Source: Quillaja saponaria
Lineage: Eukaryota > Streptophyta > Magnoliopsida > Fabales > Quillajaceae
Assembly (NCBI GenBank): GCA_029379385.1
Contig: CM055618.1
Location: forward strand, 8,194,134-8,258,133
Length of the DNA stretch: 64,000 nt
Direction of reading: 5' to 3'
The notes beneath the pieces were generated by a model that worked only from the letters and a program-made list of their open reading frames with translations, was not told the origin of the DNA and did not search any database. This document shows positions 12,885 to 24,430 of this stretch, piece after piece. Every line of letters starts with the position of its first letter. Within the stretch, counting starts at the first letter, position 1. Position numbers and translations under genes: made by a program.

Positions 12885-13939
12885 CCTAAATACAAATAAC
12901 ATCCTGTGGTGCTTTTTCTATCGTCCAAATCTCCGGCAAAATCACTATCACAGTATCCCACAAGATCAATAATATGTGAAGAAGAATAAAATAGGCTATA
13001 GTCAAGTGTACCTCCTAGGTAGCGAAGAATTCTTTTAGCTGTTTTCATGTGAGTAGAAGTAGGAGATTCTATGTAACGACTCACTACTCCAACATCATAA
13101 AGAATGTCTGGCCTTGTGCAAGTCAAGTATCTTAAACTTCAAACAAGACGTCTAAATAATGTGGGATCTACCTTCTCTCCAACATCATGCTTCGACAACT
13201 TCACTCCACATTTCATGGGTATATTAACAAAGTTGCTATCAAGCATTTGAAATTTCTTAAGAACATCTTTTGCATAGCCTTCTTGTGAAATAAAAATTCC
13301 ACTATCATTTTGCTTCACTTCAAAGCCCAAGTAGTAAGACATTAGCCCCATGTCAGTCATCTCAAATTCATAAGTCATTGCCTTCTTGAAATCTTCAAAC
13401 ATGATTGGATTATTTTCTGTAAAAATTAGATCATCCATATAAAGGCAAACAAATAAAACATCACCTTTTTCATATGCCTTCACATAAAGTGCATATTCAT
13501 GTGGACATCTAACAAACCTATTTTCTTGAAAATACTTGTCAATTCGATTATTCCATGCCCTTGGTGCTTGTTTTAGGCCATACAAACCCTTTTTTAGCTT
13601 CAAAACTTTGTCTTCTTGCCTTTCAATTACATAACCCTCAGGTTGCTCAACATAAACCTCTTCTTCAAGAAACCATGGAGGAAAGCAGATTTTACATCCA
13701 ATTGATAAATCTTCCAATGCTTATGGGCTGCAAAGGAGATCAACTATCGGATTGTTTCTAAGCGAGCAACAGGAGCAAATACCTATTCATAATCAATCCC
13801 CTGCTTTTGTGCATAGCCTTTCGCAACAAGCCTCGCTTTGTACTTCTCAACTTCTCCTTTTGCATTTTTCTTTGCCTTGTACACCCATTTCACACCAATA
13901 GCTTTATGATATTTTGGAAGATTTGCCAACTCCCAAGTA
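12885..13939 (-). pseudogene. Copia-1 reverse transcriptase and partial RNase H
   Basis: On the minus strand the RT begins with KAIGVKWVYKAKKNAKGEVE and KARLVAKGYAQKQGIDYE (disrupted at about 13717-13940, including in-frame stops). It continues with FLEEEVYVEQPEGYV, KGLYGLKQAPRAW and the catalytic CLYMDDLIF (13139-13717), then YLGFEVKQ. RNase H-side sequence TRPDILYDVGVVSRYIESPT and KRILRYLGGT runs to YCDSDFAGDLDDRKSTTGCY and is then cut off. The YMDD box is intact. The truncation point near 12885 is not an LTR junction. Confidence 0.87.
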
Positions 13940-15521
13940 TCATTTTTTTTCAATAGCTATTATCTCCTCATCCATTGCTTGTCTCCACTTCTTGTCATTT
14001 TCAGCTTCTTCAAAAAATAATGGTTCACTATCTGCAACAAGACAAAATAAATTAACATCTTCTATCACTTCTGTATTTTCATAAAGATCAAGAAGACTTC
14101 TTGTTTTCGGTGACTTTTCACTTGAACTTTTTTCTGATGAAGGAGTTTGTGATGGAGGTGGAGTAATGGCTTCCAATGATGCTTTTATATCTTGTTCTTC
14201 TTCAAAGTAAGGAAAAAAATTGTAACTTTCTTCTTCTTGAACATCCCAATCCCATGTTTCATCTTCATTGAACTCAACATCTCTACTAACTATAATTTTT
14301 TCATTCCTTGGGTTATAAAGCTTGTACCCTTTGGAATTTGAATCATAGCCAATAAATACATACTTCACACTTCGATCATCAAGTTTAGATCTTTCTTGAT
14401 CCGGTACATGGGCATAGGCAATGCTTCCAAAAATTCGCAAGTAAGAGACATTTGGCTTCTTTCCACTCCAAGCTTCTTGAGGTGTTTGATTCTCCACACC
14501 TTTAGTTGGACACCTTTTGGACAAATAAACTGCACAAGAAACAGCTTCTGCCCAAAATTTTTTAGGCATATTCTTAGATTTCAACAAACATCGGGCCATA
14601 TTAAGAATTGTTCTATTCTTCCTTTCTGCTACACCATTTTGTTGGGGTGTCCTAGGAATCGTTAAAGGACGACGAATTCCTTGTGTTTCACAAAAGATAT
14701 TGAATTCATTTGAAGTAAATTCGCCTCCTCTATCAGACCTTAAAGATTTGATTACATGACCACTCTCTTTTTCAACAAGAGCTTTAAACTTTTTGAACAC
14801 CTCAAAAACCTCTGATTTTTTCTTCAAAAAATAAACCCATGTTTTGCGAGTATAATCATCAAACATCGGTATGAATAAGCTGAAGTGGCTCGGTTGCTCT
14901 TGTGGCTTATTTAGGAAAACTCTTCCTTGCATGTTTTCCAAGGAGGCATGCTTCACACAATTGATTTGGGTGGTCAATGAATGGCAACCCAGACACCATC
15001 TTCTTCTCTCCTAAATTCTTGAGTCCTCCAAAATTCAAATGACCCAACCGCATATGCCAACGCCATGTTGAATCTTTTACACACATCTTCAAACATTTGG
15101 CACCATCGTTTTGGAGATTCAAAATGAACATCCTGTTTCTTGTCATGGACACCTTAGCAATAAGATTAGCATCTTGGTCTTTTAGCCAAAGGTTTTTATC
15201 TTTCATATGGATTTCATAACTCTTCTCCAAAAGTTGTCCCAAACTTAAAATGTTACTTTTTAATTTTGGAACATAATAAACATCATAAATGAGCTTATGA
15301 CCACCATCTTTCAAAGAAATTTAAATGGTACATTTTTCTTTGATTGGAATTTTGGAAGAGTCTCCAAAGGTCACAAATCCACTCACTTTTTCATCAATTT
15401 CCAAAAATTTGCTTTTGTCCCCACACATATGATTGCTTGCACCATTGTCAAGGTACCATGAACTCTTGATCACCTCCTTTTCATCTCCTTTGAATGCTAG
15501 TAACAAAGTTGGCTCTTCCAC
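13940..15521 (-). pseudogene. Copia-1 protease, pre-integrase and integrase
   Basis: The protease core is [18 protein letters not shown] at 15321-15521; the catalytic Asp is kept, in the form LDNGASNHM found in many plant copia elements. The GAG-pre-integrase segment (14907-15314) carries the HHCC zinc-binding end: H..RLGH, then CEACLLGK. The integrase core (13940-14977) has FDDYTRKTWVYFLKKKSEVF, SLRSDRGGEFTSNEF and TPQQNGVAERKNRT, so D, D and E of the DDE triad are present. A shift near 14910-14975 separates pre-integrase from integrase, and a stop near 15315-15321 separates it from the protease. Integrase inserts the cDNA into the host genome. This copy cannot make an intact polyprotein. 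Confidence 0.87.
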
Positions 15522-15549
15522 TTCTTCTTTGTATTCAAGTAGATTAGCA

Positions 15550-16481
15550 TTCTCTTCAATAATATTAGTATTGCAACATTCTGAAGCAAAATGACCAAAT
15601 TTATGACAATTATAGCATTCAACATTACTCTTGTCATACCTCTTCTCATTTGGTCTTGCATAATTTCCTCTTCCTCTTCCACGGCCTCTTGATGATTGTT
15701 GGCCTCTTCTTTCGTTATTATTCTCAAAATAATATCCTCATCTACCTTTTCCTCCTCTTCCTCCTCTTCCTCATCCACGACCTCTTTGGTTTCTTTCTTG
15801 TACATTATTTTTTTCTTTGAAAGAAACCTTAGCTTGGAGAGCTTGTTCAAGCGGCTTCTCTTCCTTCTTCTTAAATCTTTCTTCATGGTCTTGTAATGAT
15901 CCCATGAGTTGCTCAATAGACATGGTCTCCAAGTCTTTCGATTCTTCAATTGCAACAACAATGTAATCAAATTTTGGTTGCAAAGAGCGAAGGATTTTGT
16001 CCACCACACGAACATCTTCTACTTTTTCTCCATATCTTTTCAATTGGTTGACAGTGGCTAGCATTCTTGAAAAATAATCCGAAATGGACTCGGATTCCTT
16101 CATGTGCAAGGCTTCAAAATCTCCTCTTAATGTTTGGAGTCGAATCTTCTTCACTTTTTCAACTCCTAGGAGAGAGCTTTGCAAAATCTCCCAAGCTTCC
16201 TTGGCAGTAGTTGCTAGTGCCACCTTCTCAAACATGGACTCATCCAACCCTTGATAGATGAGGGTGAGATCTTGTTGATCCTTCTTTCTAGCCTTTTGCA
16301 AGGCATCTTTTTGAGCTGCAAACAAAATAGCTTCATCTTGTGGTTGGTCATATCCTTTCTCTACGATCTCCCATGCATCTTATCCACCAAGCAAAGCTTT
16401 CATACGAAGACACCAATTGTCATAGTTGTCTTTAGTAAGACGAGGATATTGAAATGAAAACATTCCTGATCCAGTAGACAT
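15550..16481 (-). pseudogene. Copia-1 gag (UBN2-type capsid plus zinc knuckle)
   Basis: The start ATG at 16479-16481 gives MSTGSGMFSFQYPRLTKDNY..W, the usual beginning of plant copia Gag. An in-frame TAA at 16380-16382 interrupts it just before [10 protein letters not shown]. The capsid (UBN2-like) region follows: [50 protein letters not shown] and [18 protein letters not shown]. After an acidic and basic low-complexity stretch whose frame is disturbed, a CCHC zinc knuckle is read near 15580-15625 ([14 protein letters not shown]). Gag packages the element's RNA in a virus-like particle. The stop and the shift into the knuckle make it non-functional. Confidence 0.85.
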
Positions 16482-16510
16482 CTCTCAAACTCACCAAATT
16501 AGAGAACTAG

Positions 16511-16525
16511 GCTCTGATACCACTT
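16511..16525 (-). promoter_or_regulatory. Copia-1 primer-binding site (initiator tRNA-Met type)
   Basis: The minus strand reads GTGGTATCAGAGC just inside the LTR, the classic plant copia minus-strand primer site complementary to the 3' end of initiator tRNA-Met. Confidence 0.9.
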
Positions 16526-16915
16526 TGATAGAAAATGTGGTGAGCACAACACATAAAATTGAAGATGATGAACAAATTGGAATACTCAAAAGACAACTTC
16601 TACTTTGCTTAATATCAAATTGAAAACATACAATAGGTATTTATAAGACTTATAATAGCAACTCTAAAGTCACACAACTAAATGTGCACTAATATGACTT
16701 TAACACCCATTATCCTAGACATTAAGGACTCCAACCCATTACTACAATTTCATTACACATTAACAAAAAAAACTTCCACTAGCACACAATAATTTATAGC
16801 CACCCATTATAAGAAATTAACTACCTCTTAAAACCCATTACATATAAATAACTCACACCTTTTTAACTTCTACTAACAATTTATCGTAGGAACATAAAAT
16901 TTATTATTTTCAACA
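16526..16915 (-). repeat. Copia-1 5' LTR (390 bp)
   Basis: Read on the minus strand, the segment starts TGTTGAAAATAAT and ends CACATTTTCTATCA. It has the TG...CA termini of an LTR, and the primer-binding site follows directly. The base run next to the outer end is GTTAA (16916-16920), the expected place for a target duplication. The partner LTR is missing. Confidence 0.85.
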
Positions 16916-16920
16916 GTTAA

Positions 16921-18607
16921 AAGGCTGAATTTCGTTGGCCGCAGATCAGCTCCAAAACCAATACCCCAAAAGCTAAATACATCTGCCTTTACTGATAGAC
17001 TTCCGTGCATAACATACTAGCCATATATCCACTGCACATTTAGAAGTTTCGAAATGAAAATAAGAAGCCTTTGCAAAAAAGCATACACTTACATCTGTAT
17101 CGATTCTCTTAGTAACAATATAAACAATCTAAAGAAGTCCGGACATAATTGGTACCAGCCACTCGGGTGTTGACATGTGTTTCATCTTCAGGTAAAGGCG
17201 GGCCATGCCAAAATCAGTAATCTCGGGGACCCATTTTGTTGAAGAATGATTCAAAGTCTGACTTGGTCTTGTGGTTTGTTAGTAGTGTCCGTACTTTTCT
17301 GATTAAGTTAGCCAAATAAAGAATCTTAGCTGTTGCTAACACTATATTAGTGGCTGTAGTGGTTGAGTAAAATTTGGTCAATTTGTTTCTGATTGCAAGC
17401 CTATAAATAGGAATGTTTGCTTCAGTATTTGATATATTGAATCAGAAGTTGTTTGTTTCAGACTTCCTTCTATTTGTTAAGCTTCTGTTTCTCTATCTGA
17501 TTTCTTTTCTCCAACACATTTATCGTCAAGTAAAATATTTTTGGCCTTAATGTCACGGTGGATGATGCAGTTGAGTGAGTCTTCGTGAAGGTAAAGCAAG
17601 CCACGTGCAGTGCCTGTGATTGTGTTAAACCTCCGCTTCCATTCAAGATTTTCTCGTCTATTTGATTCTGTAGTATCATGATCACTATTACATTATTTTG
17701 GTAAACAGATTGTGGAGCAGATCGTAGTTACTCTCCAAGCACATTTTTTAGAAACAAATTCAATTCCATATTTCAATTTAGAACTTACATTATCTCTGTT
17801 CTCTGGGTTTATAGATTTTAGAGTATTTCTCTTGCATGGGTTTGACTATATAAAACCCTAATTCAGCCTATTAATATTATAGAGATAGGCATGCACAAAC
17901 CCACCAAAAGCTACTAAAAAAGGTCTACAAAACAATTTAGGCAATCAATCCTGATTTGCTGAAGACAACACCTTATGAAATGGAAGAACTCGTGTTGTCT
18001 TTGTTTTTTTTGGAATGCCAGAGAACAGAACTTAACATGTAGTGGAGTGAATCAAAACAATAAATATTTACAGTCATCTTTTCAACATTTTTCAATATAC
18101 ATCCGTGAGAATGAAAATCAGTTTAAGAAAACCCAGTGTTTTATTCAAATTCATATTTGATGTCATAAAAAGTGTCATCAACCAAAGCTCTGTATTAGAT
18201 GAAGCACTCACAATTTGCAAATACTAAAAATATTTCAACACAATCTTCATCTATATTAAGCTCTGATATTTTGCAGAACCAATTATCCATATAAGCCGCT
18301 AATAAAATTTGAAAGAGGAAGAGAATATCATTGTGCTCAGTAATCTCTTTCAATAATGATCTCGATGCAAGTTCAGAAACAAAGGAAAAGCACTTACTGA
18401 ATAGAAGCTTGTCAAGGCTCTCATTAGAAACGTTCTCATAAACAGGTAGCTTCTCCACCCCATGGGTACAATAACCCAAAAATTTACAACATTTCGGTGC
18501 TGCACACGTGCCAACAGCTGGGTTTCATTAATGAACTCCTTTTTCCCTTGGTTTGAGCCATGCGACAACTTCTTTACAGCAACCTCCCTCCCATCATCTA
18601 ACTTCCC
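16921..18607 (-). pseudogene. Receptor-like kinase pseudogene (cysteine-rich RLK-type kinase domain)
   Basis: Minus-strand exons encode a Ser/Thr kinase domain. Exon 18398-18607 (CATAG acceptor, GTAAGTG donor) reads [29 protein letters not shown], then after a shift near 18480 [10 protein letters not shown] and NESLDKLLF. An exon starting at 17667 reads [37 protein letters not shown], and beyond a solo LTR WVPEITDFGMARLY, then (shifted) DETHVNTRVAGTN. A last piece reads GYMAS, MHGSLSVKADVFSF and LVLELI. The VAVKK lysine, HRD loop and DFG are intact, so the ancestor was a catalytic kinase like the CRK/At4g00960 group. Exons for the glycine loop and extracellular or transmembrane parts were not found. 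The 3' end is lost at the copia-1 boundary. Frameshifts and the LTR make it a pseudogene. Confidence 0.85.
17237..17516 (+). mobile_element. Solo LTR (280 bp) inserted in the kinase catalytic domain
   Basis: The insert starts TGTTGAAGAATG and ends TTTTCTCCAACA (TG...CA). It is flanked by a perfect 5 bp duplication CATTT (17232-17236 and 17517-17521) and contains a TATA-like CTATAAATAG near 17402, which suggests plus orientation. Ignoring the insert and one CATTT copy, the kinase reads without a gap across the site between LDDK and WVPEITDFG. A solo LTR is the usual product of recombination between the two LTRs of a full element. Confidence 0.93.
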
Positions 18608-19019
18608 CTATGAGAAAATACATCCCATAAGTTAGAATAACTTGTAATTGCAAAGTTGTTCTCCATTGGAAGAGCTCCTCTTTTTGGAGAGTTCATAATT
18701 TAGCTAGCCAAGAAGCTAACTCGTTATTGGTCCACTATATGTTAATCAGAATATAAGACACATCTGGCAAACAAATGTTAATTTAGCGAAGTTTTCAGTT
18801 GAAAAAATGGCAGCTCAATCTTTGGATTTTAGGAAGAATCATTGTACTGTTGTCAGTGGACGGTGGCATAATATAATGCTCTCATGTTAGTCGACATAAG
18901 CCGTTAGTCATTGTAAGATATTAATGATAACATAAATCTAATATCACCTTCCAGGCCAACAAAAAGAAGCCTCCATTCCCCTTATCATAATTGAGGGAAA
19001 AATTAATAAAGATTCCTAA
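18608..19019. other. Probable intron/upstream sequence of the kinase pseudogene
   Basis: No exon was recognised. A glycine-loop exon would be expected on the minus strand somewhere to the right but was not found. Confidence 0.35.
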
Positions 19020-20480
19020 TAAAATGCCAGTGTTATAATCACGGGATAAAATGGTCACCTATTATGGCAACTCAAGACTCCTGCAAGGACAAAGATGTGT
19101 TTTGCTTTATTCCCAGAAAAAGCTTTCAGTGAACCAACCACCCAAAGCATTCTTAGACATAACTCAAGGATTGTAGAGACCCTTTTTCAGTTTTATCCAT
19201 TTGACATTATTTTAAAATGGTTAAAAATCCAAAATCTTTCTAATTATTTTCAGAATTAGGGGTTGTAACTTGTAATCACATTTGTCTTTCTTTGAAAATT
19301 GGTAAATTTTCATAAATTTTTATAACGGGTGTTCTTAAGGCACTTGTTAAGGTGAAAAATATAGAAAATTTGTATAATTTATTCTAGTGGTTGATCATAA
19401 TTTCAGTATTGTGTAATAAATTTTTAATCACATTTGTCTTCCTTCGAAAATTGGTAAATTTTCATTTCTTTAATTATCTCCAAATCCAAGTAAACTTTTA
19501 GATAAAAGATATTGGCCTCATCTGCAAACCAAGCCTAAATAAAATGCATGATTCAGAAAACATTGTTCAGCTCGTTTTGAGTTTTAACCTTTAACTTTCG
19601 TAAACACCAAACATAATTAAAATATGCAACAACAACTACTCAAAGATCGTACCTTGAAGATGTTAATATAAGATCTCAAAAAGGTTTTTTTCAAAAAACA
19701 AAAAATCCATTTTTATCGAGATGAAATTATATCTTCCCATCATTTTACAAAAAGCAAAACTCAATCATTCTCAATCCACTATTTTTTTTCTTCCACCACT
19801 CTGGTGTCGAACACCTTTAAACATAATCACATGTTTGAAAAATAATAACTTATTGATGAAATTTCATATGAACCCCAATATATATATTCATTTCCTTTTC
19901 TCCAAATCCAAGTAAACTTTTAGATAAAAGATATTGACATCAGCAGAAAACATTGTTCAGCTCGTTTTAACCTCTAACTTTCGTAGTCACCAAACATAAT
20001 TAAAATATGCAACAAGAACTACAAATAATATGCCAGGGTTATAATTACAGGATAAAATGGGGGAGGTATTATGGCAGCTCAGGACTCCTGATAAAATGGG
20101 GGAGGTATTATGGCAACTCAAGACTCCTGCAAAAGGACAAAGATGTGTTCTGCTTTAATCCCAGAAAATCTTTCAGTGAACCAGCCAAAGCATTCTTAGA
20201 CATAACTAAAAGATTGTAGAGACCTTTGTTCAGTTTTATCCATTTGCATTATTTTAAATTTGTTAAAAATCCAAAGAAAAATTCCTAATTATTTTCAGAA
20301 TTGGGGTTTGTAACTTGTAATCACATTTGTCTTCCTTCCCAAATTGGTAAATTTTCATTTCTTTGTCTCCAAATCCAGGTAAAATTTTAGATAAAAGATT
20401 TTGGCATCAGCAGCAAACCAAGACTAAGTAAAATGCATGTTCAGAAAACATTTTCATTTAAACCTATAACTGTCGTAGCC
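19020..20480. repeat. Diverged direct repeat units (~0.5-1 kb spacing)
   Basis: The block at about 19020-19330 (from TGCCAGTGTTATAATCACGG through TGTAACTTGTAATCACATTT) recurs at about 20027-20330 with point changes and small indels. A shorter sub-unit (CCAAATCCAAGTAAACTTTT followed by AGATAAAAGAT) occurs three times, near 19481, 19902 and 20368, each time followed by a phrase about GCAAACCAAG or ATTGTTCAGCTCG. This is local tandem or segmental duplication of non-coding DNA next to the kinase pseudogene. No transposon ends were identified. Confidence 0.85.
20051..20128. repeat. 39 bp tandem duplication
   Basis: Units 20051-20089 and 20090-20128 begin GATAAAATGGGGGAGGTATT and differ at two positions. 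The single-copy version in the older unit near 19048 lacks the duplication, so this is a younger event within the larger repeat. Confidence 0.93.
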
Positions 20481-23345
20481 ACCAAACAAAATTAAAGTAA
20501 ATGCTACTTACAGGTTAAATGAACACAAAAGAAAAGGATACAGAGTAAAGAAACATTATAAGCAAATGCTACTTATAGGTTATATAGCAAATAACATTTG
20601 AGTCTAACATAACCAGTCTACCTTTAACAACAAAGGAAGAAGGTGAAGCTAATTCTAATCTGATACACTTATTGCTAAATTACCAATAAAACAGAGTATG
20701 TCTATAATATATTAACTCTCCCTTACTCGAGAAGAATGAAGATTCTAATTGCAGAATGGTGGACCTAATTCCACTTTAAACATATTACTCTCAGCCTCAA
20801 AGAACTAGGGAACTTAGAAAAAAACACTTACTACTAAAATCCAACCCAAAGTTTCAGACCGAACAAAAATCTTTAAAATGTCATTGGGGGAAAAATAAAA
20901 TATGATTCTTAGAATTTATAAATTACTTGCTAGGTTCTTTGATAAATAATCTGCTTTCAAATATCATTGGAAAATAGAAACAGCATAAATGCTACCAAAC
21001 AAGTATCGTCATACACCTTTTCTTTTTTTATAAATTTTAATAAAAGAATCATATTCCCCTCTTTTCGGTTATAAAAAGAGAATACTTTTCCATTTTCCAC
21101 CAGCAATTCTAAATTATTTTCAAACAGTTAGTTATATGTAAATATTGTCTTTATTTTCAAACAAGGGATATATTAAAGTTTCCTAAATTATTTTACGTTC
21201 TCAAGACTACCTATTGAGTTATTTCCAAACTCACATTATCAAATATTTTCCATGTATCTTCAGATTGAGCACTTGGGAAAAAAACTATTTTTGAGAATTT
21301 TTTGTGGGACATGGCTAACTGGGTGGCTACATTTGCTTTAATGTACGTTAAAGTTGCAAAAGATTATGCCTAGCAGAGATCTTATACAAATTCAGCAGGA
21401 ATAGATAATAGCAAATAGAATATACAGTAAGATATTTTATAGTCTAAATTCATACTAGTATTGTACGATTGTAGTCAATAAAAAGTAAAAATCTGTAAAA
21501 TCACTTTTCTGCATGGTTAGATATCTAGTATTCTATGAGAACCGTACTAAGTCTATTCTATGAGAACCGTACTAAGTCAACTATGGGTTGATTTTATATT
21601 CACGATGGTAAATTAAGATAGGTAACATTAGTAACTAATAGTGCAACTAAAAAATTAACAAGTACAAAAAAGTAAAAAAAAATAAATAAAAATACTAGAG
21701 TTAATGTATAAGAGCAAGCACGCCTAAGTTAGGATGTTATAAATCACAAACATAATGTTGTAATAATCTAACCAAATAATTGGGTAATTTGGAAAAGAAA
21801 ATGAAGTAAATTATTTATTAGTTTCGCAAGCTAAGTTGATAAGCAAGATGAAATAAAATGAACTAAGTTAAGAAGGTAATTATTCAATCAAATGTAGGTA
21901 TAATAAATAAAACTCTTGAAATTACAACAAGTTTATTAGTAATTCAATTATTTAAGATGAACGAAGAGAAAAATGTTGTATTGTTGGTTTGTGAAAGCTA
22001 GGGTAGACCTTGATCGACCTTAGTTCTTATACCAGTCACAGTCCCTAGTTTGGGTCGTGACACTTGATCCCAACACCTCCTTCATAACCAATTTATATAA
22101 ATATCAAGGAGTTAAAATTCGTTTTGAGGTACCGTTTTGATAAGTTCAAAAATGAAAACGATTCGGGAAATGGCATGAAAACGCTAATTTTCTTGGAAAC
22201 ACATGAAAACATATATTAAAACATATATTATAGTAATTATAAGCATCCAACATGAATAATTTAATACATAAATACTAATAAATACATATCAAAATAAAAA
22301 CCTTAACATAGATATAGAAATTGAAAAAACAAAATCAAATTACAATTACACTCTAAGAGAAGACCTACATAAATTAAATTGATTAAAAAAAAATTATACT
22401 AATTCATAGTTAATGATGTTTATTGACATAACACATTAAAATTCTTTTCCCAATTAAAATAAATTAAATTAACATAAACAAAATTAAGAACCCATTAGCC
22501 CTTTACTTAATTTTGATTTATTAAAAGACTTTAATTGAAAAATATATATGTTGGACCATAAAGTAGAGATACAAAACTGGGCTTGGAAGTTAAAACCATT
22601 TCTTGCCCAAATAAAAACAAAAGAGAGAATAAAATAAACTAATTAAAAGAGTATGATATTTATTAAGTAAATCAATGGAGAGAGAGAAGAGGAGAACAGA
22701 GAAGGCAAGGCTGCGTGTGAAGGGAGGCCAAATTTAACAGAGAAGGCAAAGGCATAAATCTGAGTGAAAAGGAAGCCAAATATGCCAAAGAAAAATTCTA
22801 GATCAACACCATGACCCTCAAATCCAAACCTCTCCTCCACTAAGACCTAGATTCAAATCTCTCCTCCTCCACCTGCGAAGAGTTGGGAAGATTTTTCATC
22901 CTCAAAATTCAGATAAGCTTACTTTTCAGTTTTTTATCCGTCTTCTATCGTAGTTTTGATCTGATTCGGACTGTTTCAGGTGGAAACAACATGGATTCCA
23001 CTGAAATATCTTGGGTATGTTACTTTGGGTGGGTTTCGTGTAGGTAGGAGTGGAAACCGAATAGTTTTGAAACAGGTAAATCGACATGACTTTTCGTTCC
23101 TTGATAAATATACAATTAGATTATACCTATATATACTATTTTAAACTAATTACAACTTGATTGAAGGTTATCAGAAAATTAACAAAATTGCTCATACCAA
23201 CATAAACAAAAGGTCACAGATTTTGTCATTTTCTTCTCGATTTCAACATTTTCACATATATAATGAATATCATCTTCGCACATGCATTCGCACATGTACA
23301 GAAGGTTTTTTTTTTGTTTTTTTAAATTGTGATAATATGTAAATC
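20481..23345. other. Intergenic stretch, no gene seen
   Basis: AT-rich sequence with no recognised gene. A phrase near 22015-22065 (TACCAGTCACAGTCCCTAG, GGTCGTGACAC) resembles text found in plant gypsy LTRs, but no element could be delimited. The open frame at 22643-22840 (-) has no recognisable domain. Confidence 0.45.
21529..21578. repeat. Perfect 25 bp tandem duplication
   Basis: Units 21529-21553 and 21554-21578 are identical (TATTCTATGAGAACCGTACT followed by AAGTC). Confidence 0.95.
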
Positions 23346-24430
23346 TATATTATATATAAAAGTGGCTTAATAGTAAATTTTTTTTTTCTTTAATACTCTT
23401 ATGACTTTTTAATATTAAATAGTCATATTTAGTTGTTATTTTACTTCAAATAAGTTGTTATTTTTTTAAAAAAATTTTCTAATTATTCTCCATTTTAATA
23501 TCAATAGGATTGTAATTATTTTAGGACTATGTTTTTTTTTTTTTTTAAATTCTTTTCAATATTAATAAATTTATAATTTTTTAATAATTATATGTCAATA
23601 GTGATTAAGATTGATTTTCTGATTTTTTTGGTTAATAAGTAATAATCTTATTATTTTTTAATTGTTGTCAAAATTATCAATTAAAAGAAATATTAAGAGT
23701 GTAGTTTTTATAATTGTTTTTTTTAATAATTATATGTCAATATTAATTAATATTGAATTTTTCTCAATTTTTTTTGTTTAATAAGTTTCTAAAAATTATA
23801 ATATTTTTTTAGTTCTTCTCAAATTTATGAAATTTAAAAAAAAAATGTTATTAATTAAAAAATATTTAGAGTAGAGTATAGTTTCCATGATTATATACTA
23901 TTGTTTTTCTTTTAGTGGAAGAAATTTTACTCTTAAATACCTTATAAGTTTTTACTATTACATAAATAGTTTTCAGTTGTTATTTTACTTCAAATATTAT
24001 ATTATATTATTTTTATTTATTTCATAATTCTTCTTCATTTTAATATTAATAATATGATTATAATTATTTTATGACTATTGATTTTGTTTATCTTAATTCT
24101 TTTTAATATTAGTAAATTTAAAATTAATAATAACTATATAGCAATAGTAATTAAGATTGAATTTCTCAATTTTTTTTAATTTAATAAGTTACTAGTAATT
24201 TCAATATTATAATTTCGTTTTTTAAATGCTATGAATGAAATGAGATATTAAAGTATAATTTTTATGATTATAATATTATTGTATTAGCTCTTCTTCCATC
24301 TTTAGATTTTTTTAAAAATTATATGTTTATATTGTAAATTAAATTTTTATTGGATTTATCTATTTGTTTATTATCATTATCATTGAGCATTATTTTATAT
24401 TATGTGCAAGAGAAATTAGTAAAGAGATGA
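23346..24430. mobile_element. Helitron-like AT-rich repeat block (candidate)
   Basis: The block opens TCTATATTATATATAAAAG after an A-rich flank, like the 5' ends of many plant Helitrons. It is made of diverged direct units: about 23347-23905 resembles about 23906-24420, sharing TAGTTGTTATTTTACTTCAA, TTCATTTTAATAT and the phrase AATAATTATATGTCAATAGT followed by a TTGA/TTTCTCAATTTTTTT motif (near 23583, 23724 and 24130). No coding sequence is present. A convincing 3' hairpin followed by CTRR was not found, so Helitron origin is only a suggestion; a decayed AT-rich tandem repeat is the alternative. Confidence 0.4.

Larger units (their letters stand above)
12885..16915 (-). mobile_element. Copia-1: Ty1/copia retrotransposon, 3'-truncated
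   Basis: A minus-strand copia element in the order LTR - gag - protease - integrase - RT - RNase H, which defines Ty1/copia. The 5' LTR is 16526-16915, followed by a tRNA-Met-type primer site (16511-16525). Coding similarity stops inside RNase H, after ADS/DRKSTTGCYLYLG, near 12885. The rest of RNase H, the polypurine tract and the 3' LTR are gone. Reading is largely conserved, but several stops and frameshifts (listed under its parts) show it is dead. It lies directly against the kinase pseudogene, whose homology starts right after the LTR, so it appears to have inserted into that gene. The matching target duplication was lost with the 3' end. Confidence 0.92.

Noticed and set aside
15696..15896. 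Serine-rich plus-strand frame
   Set aside because: Reverse of the acidic/basic low-complexity part of copia-1 gag.
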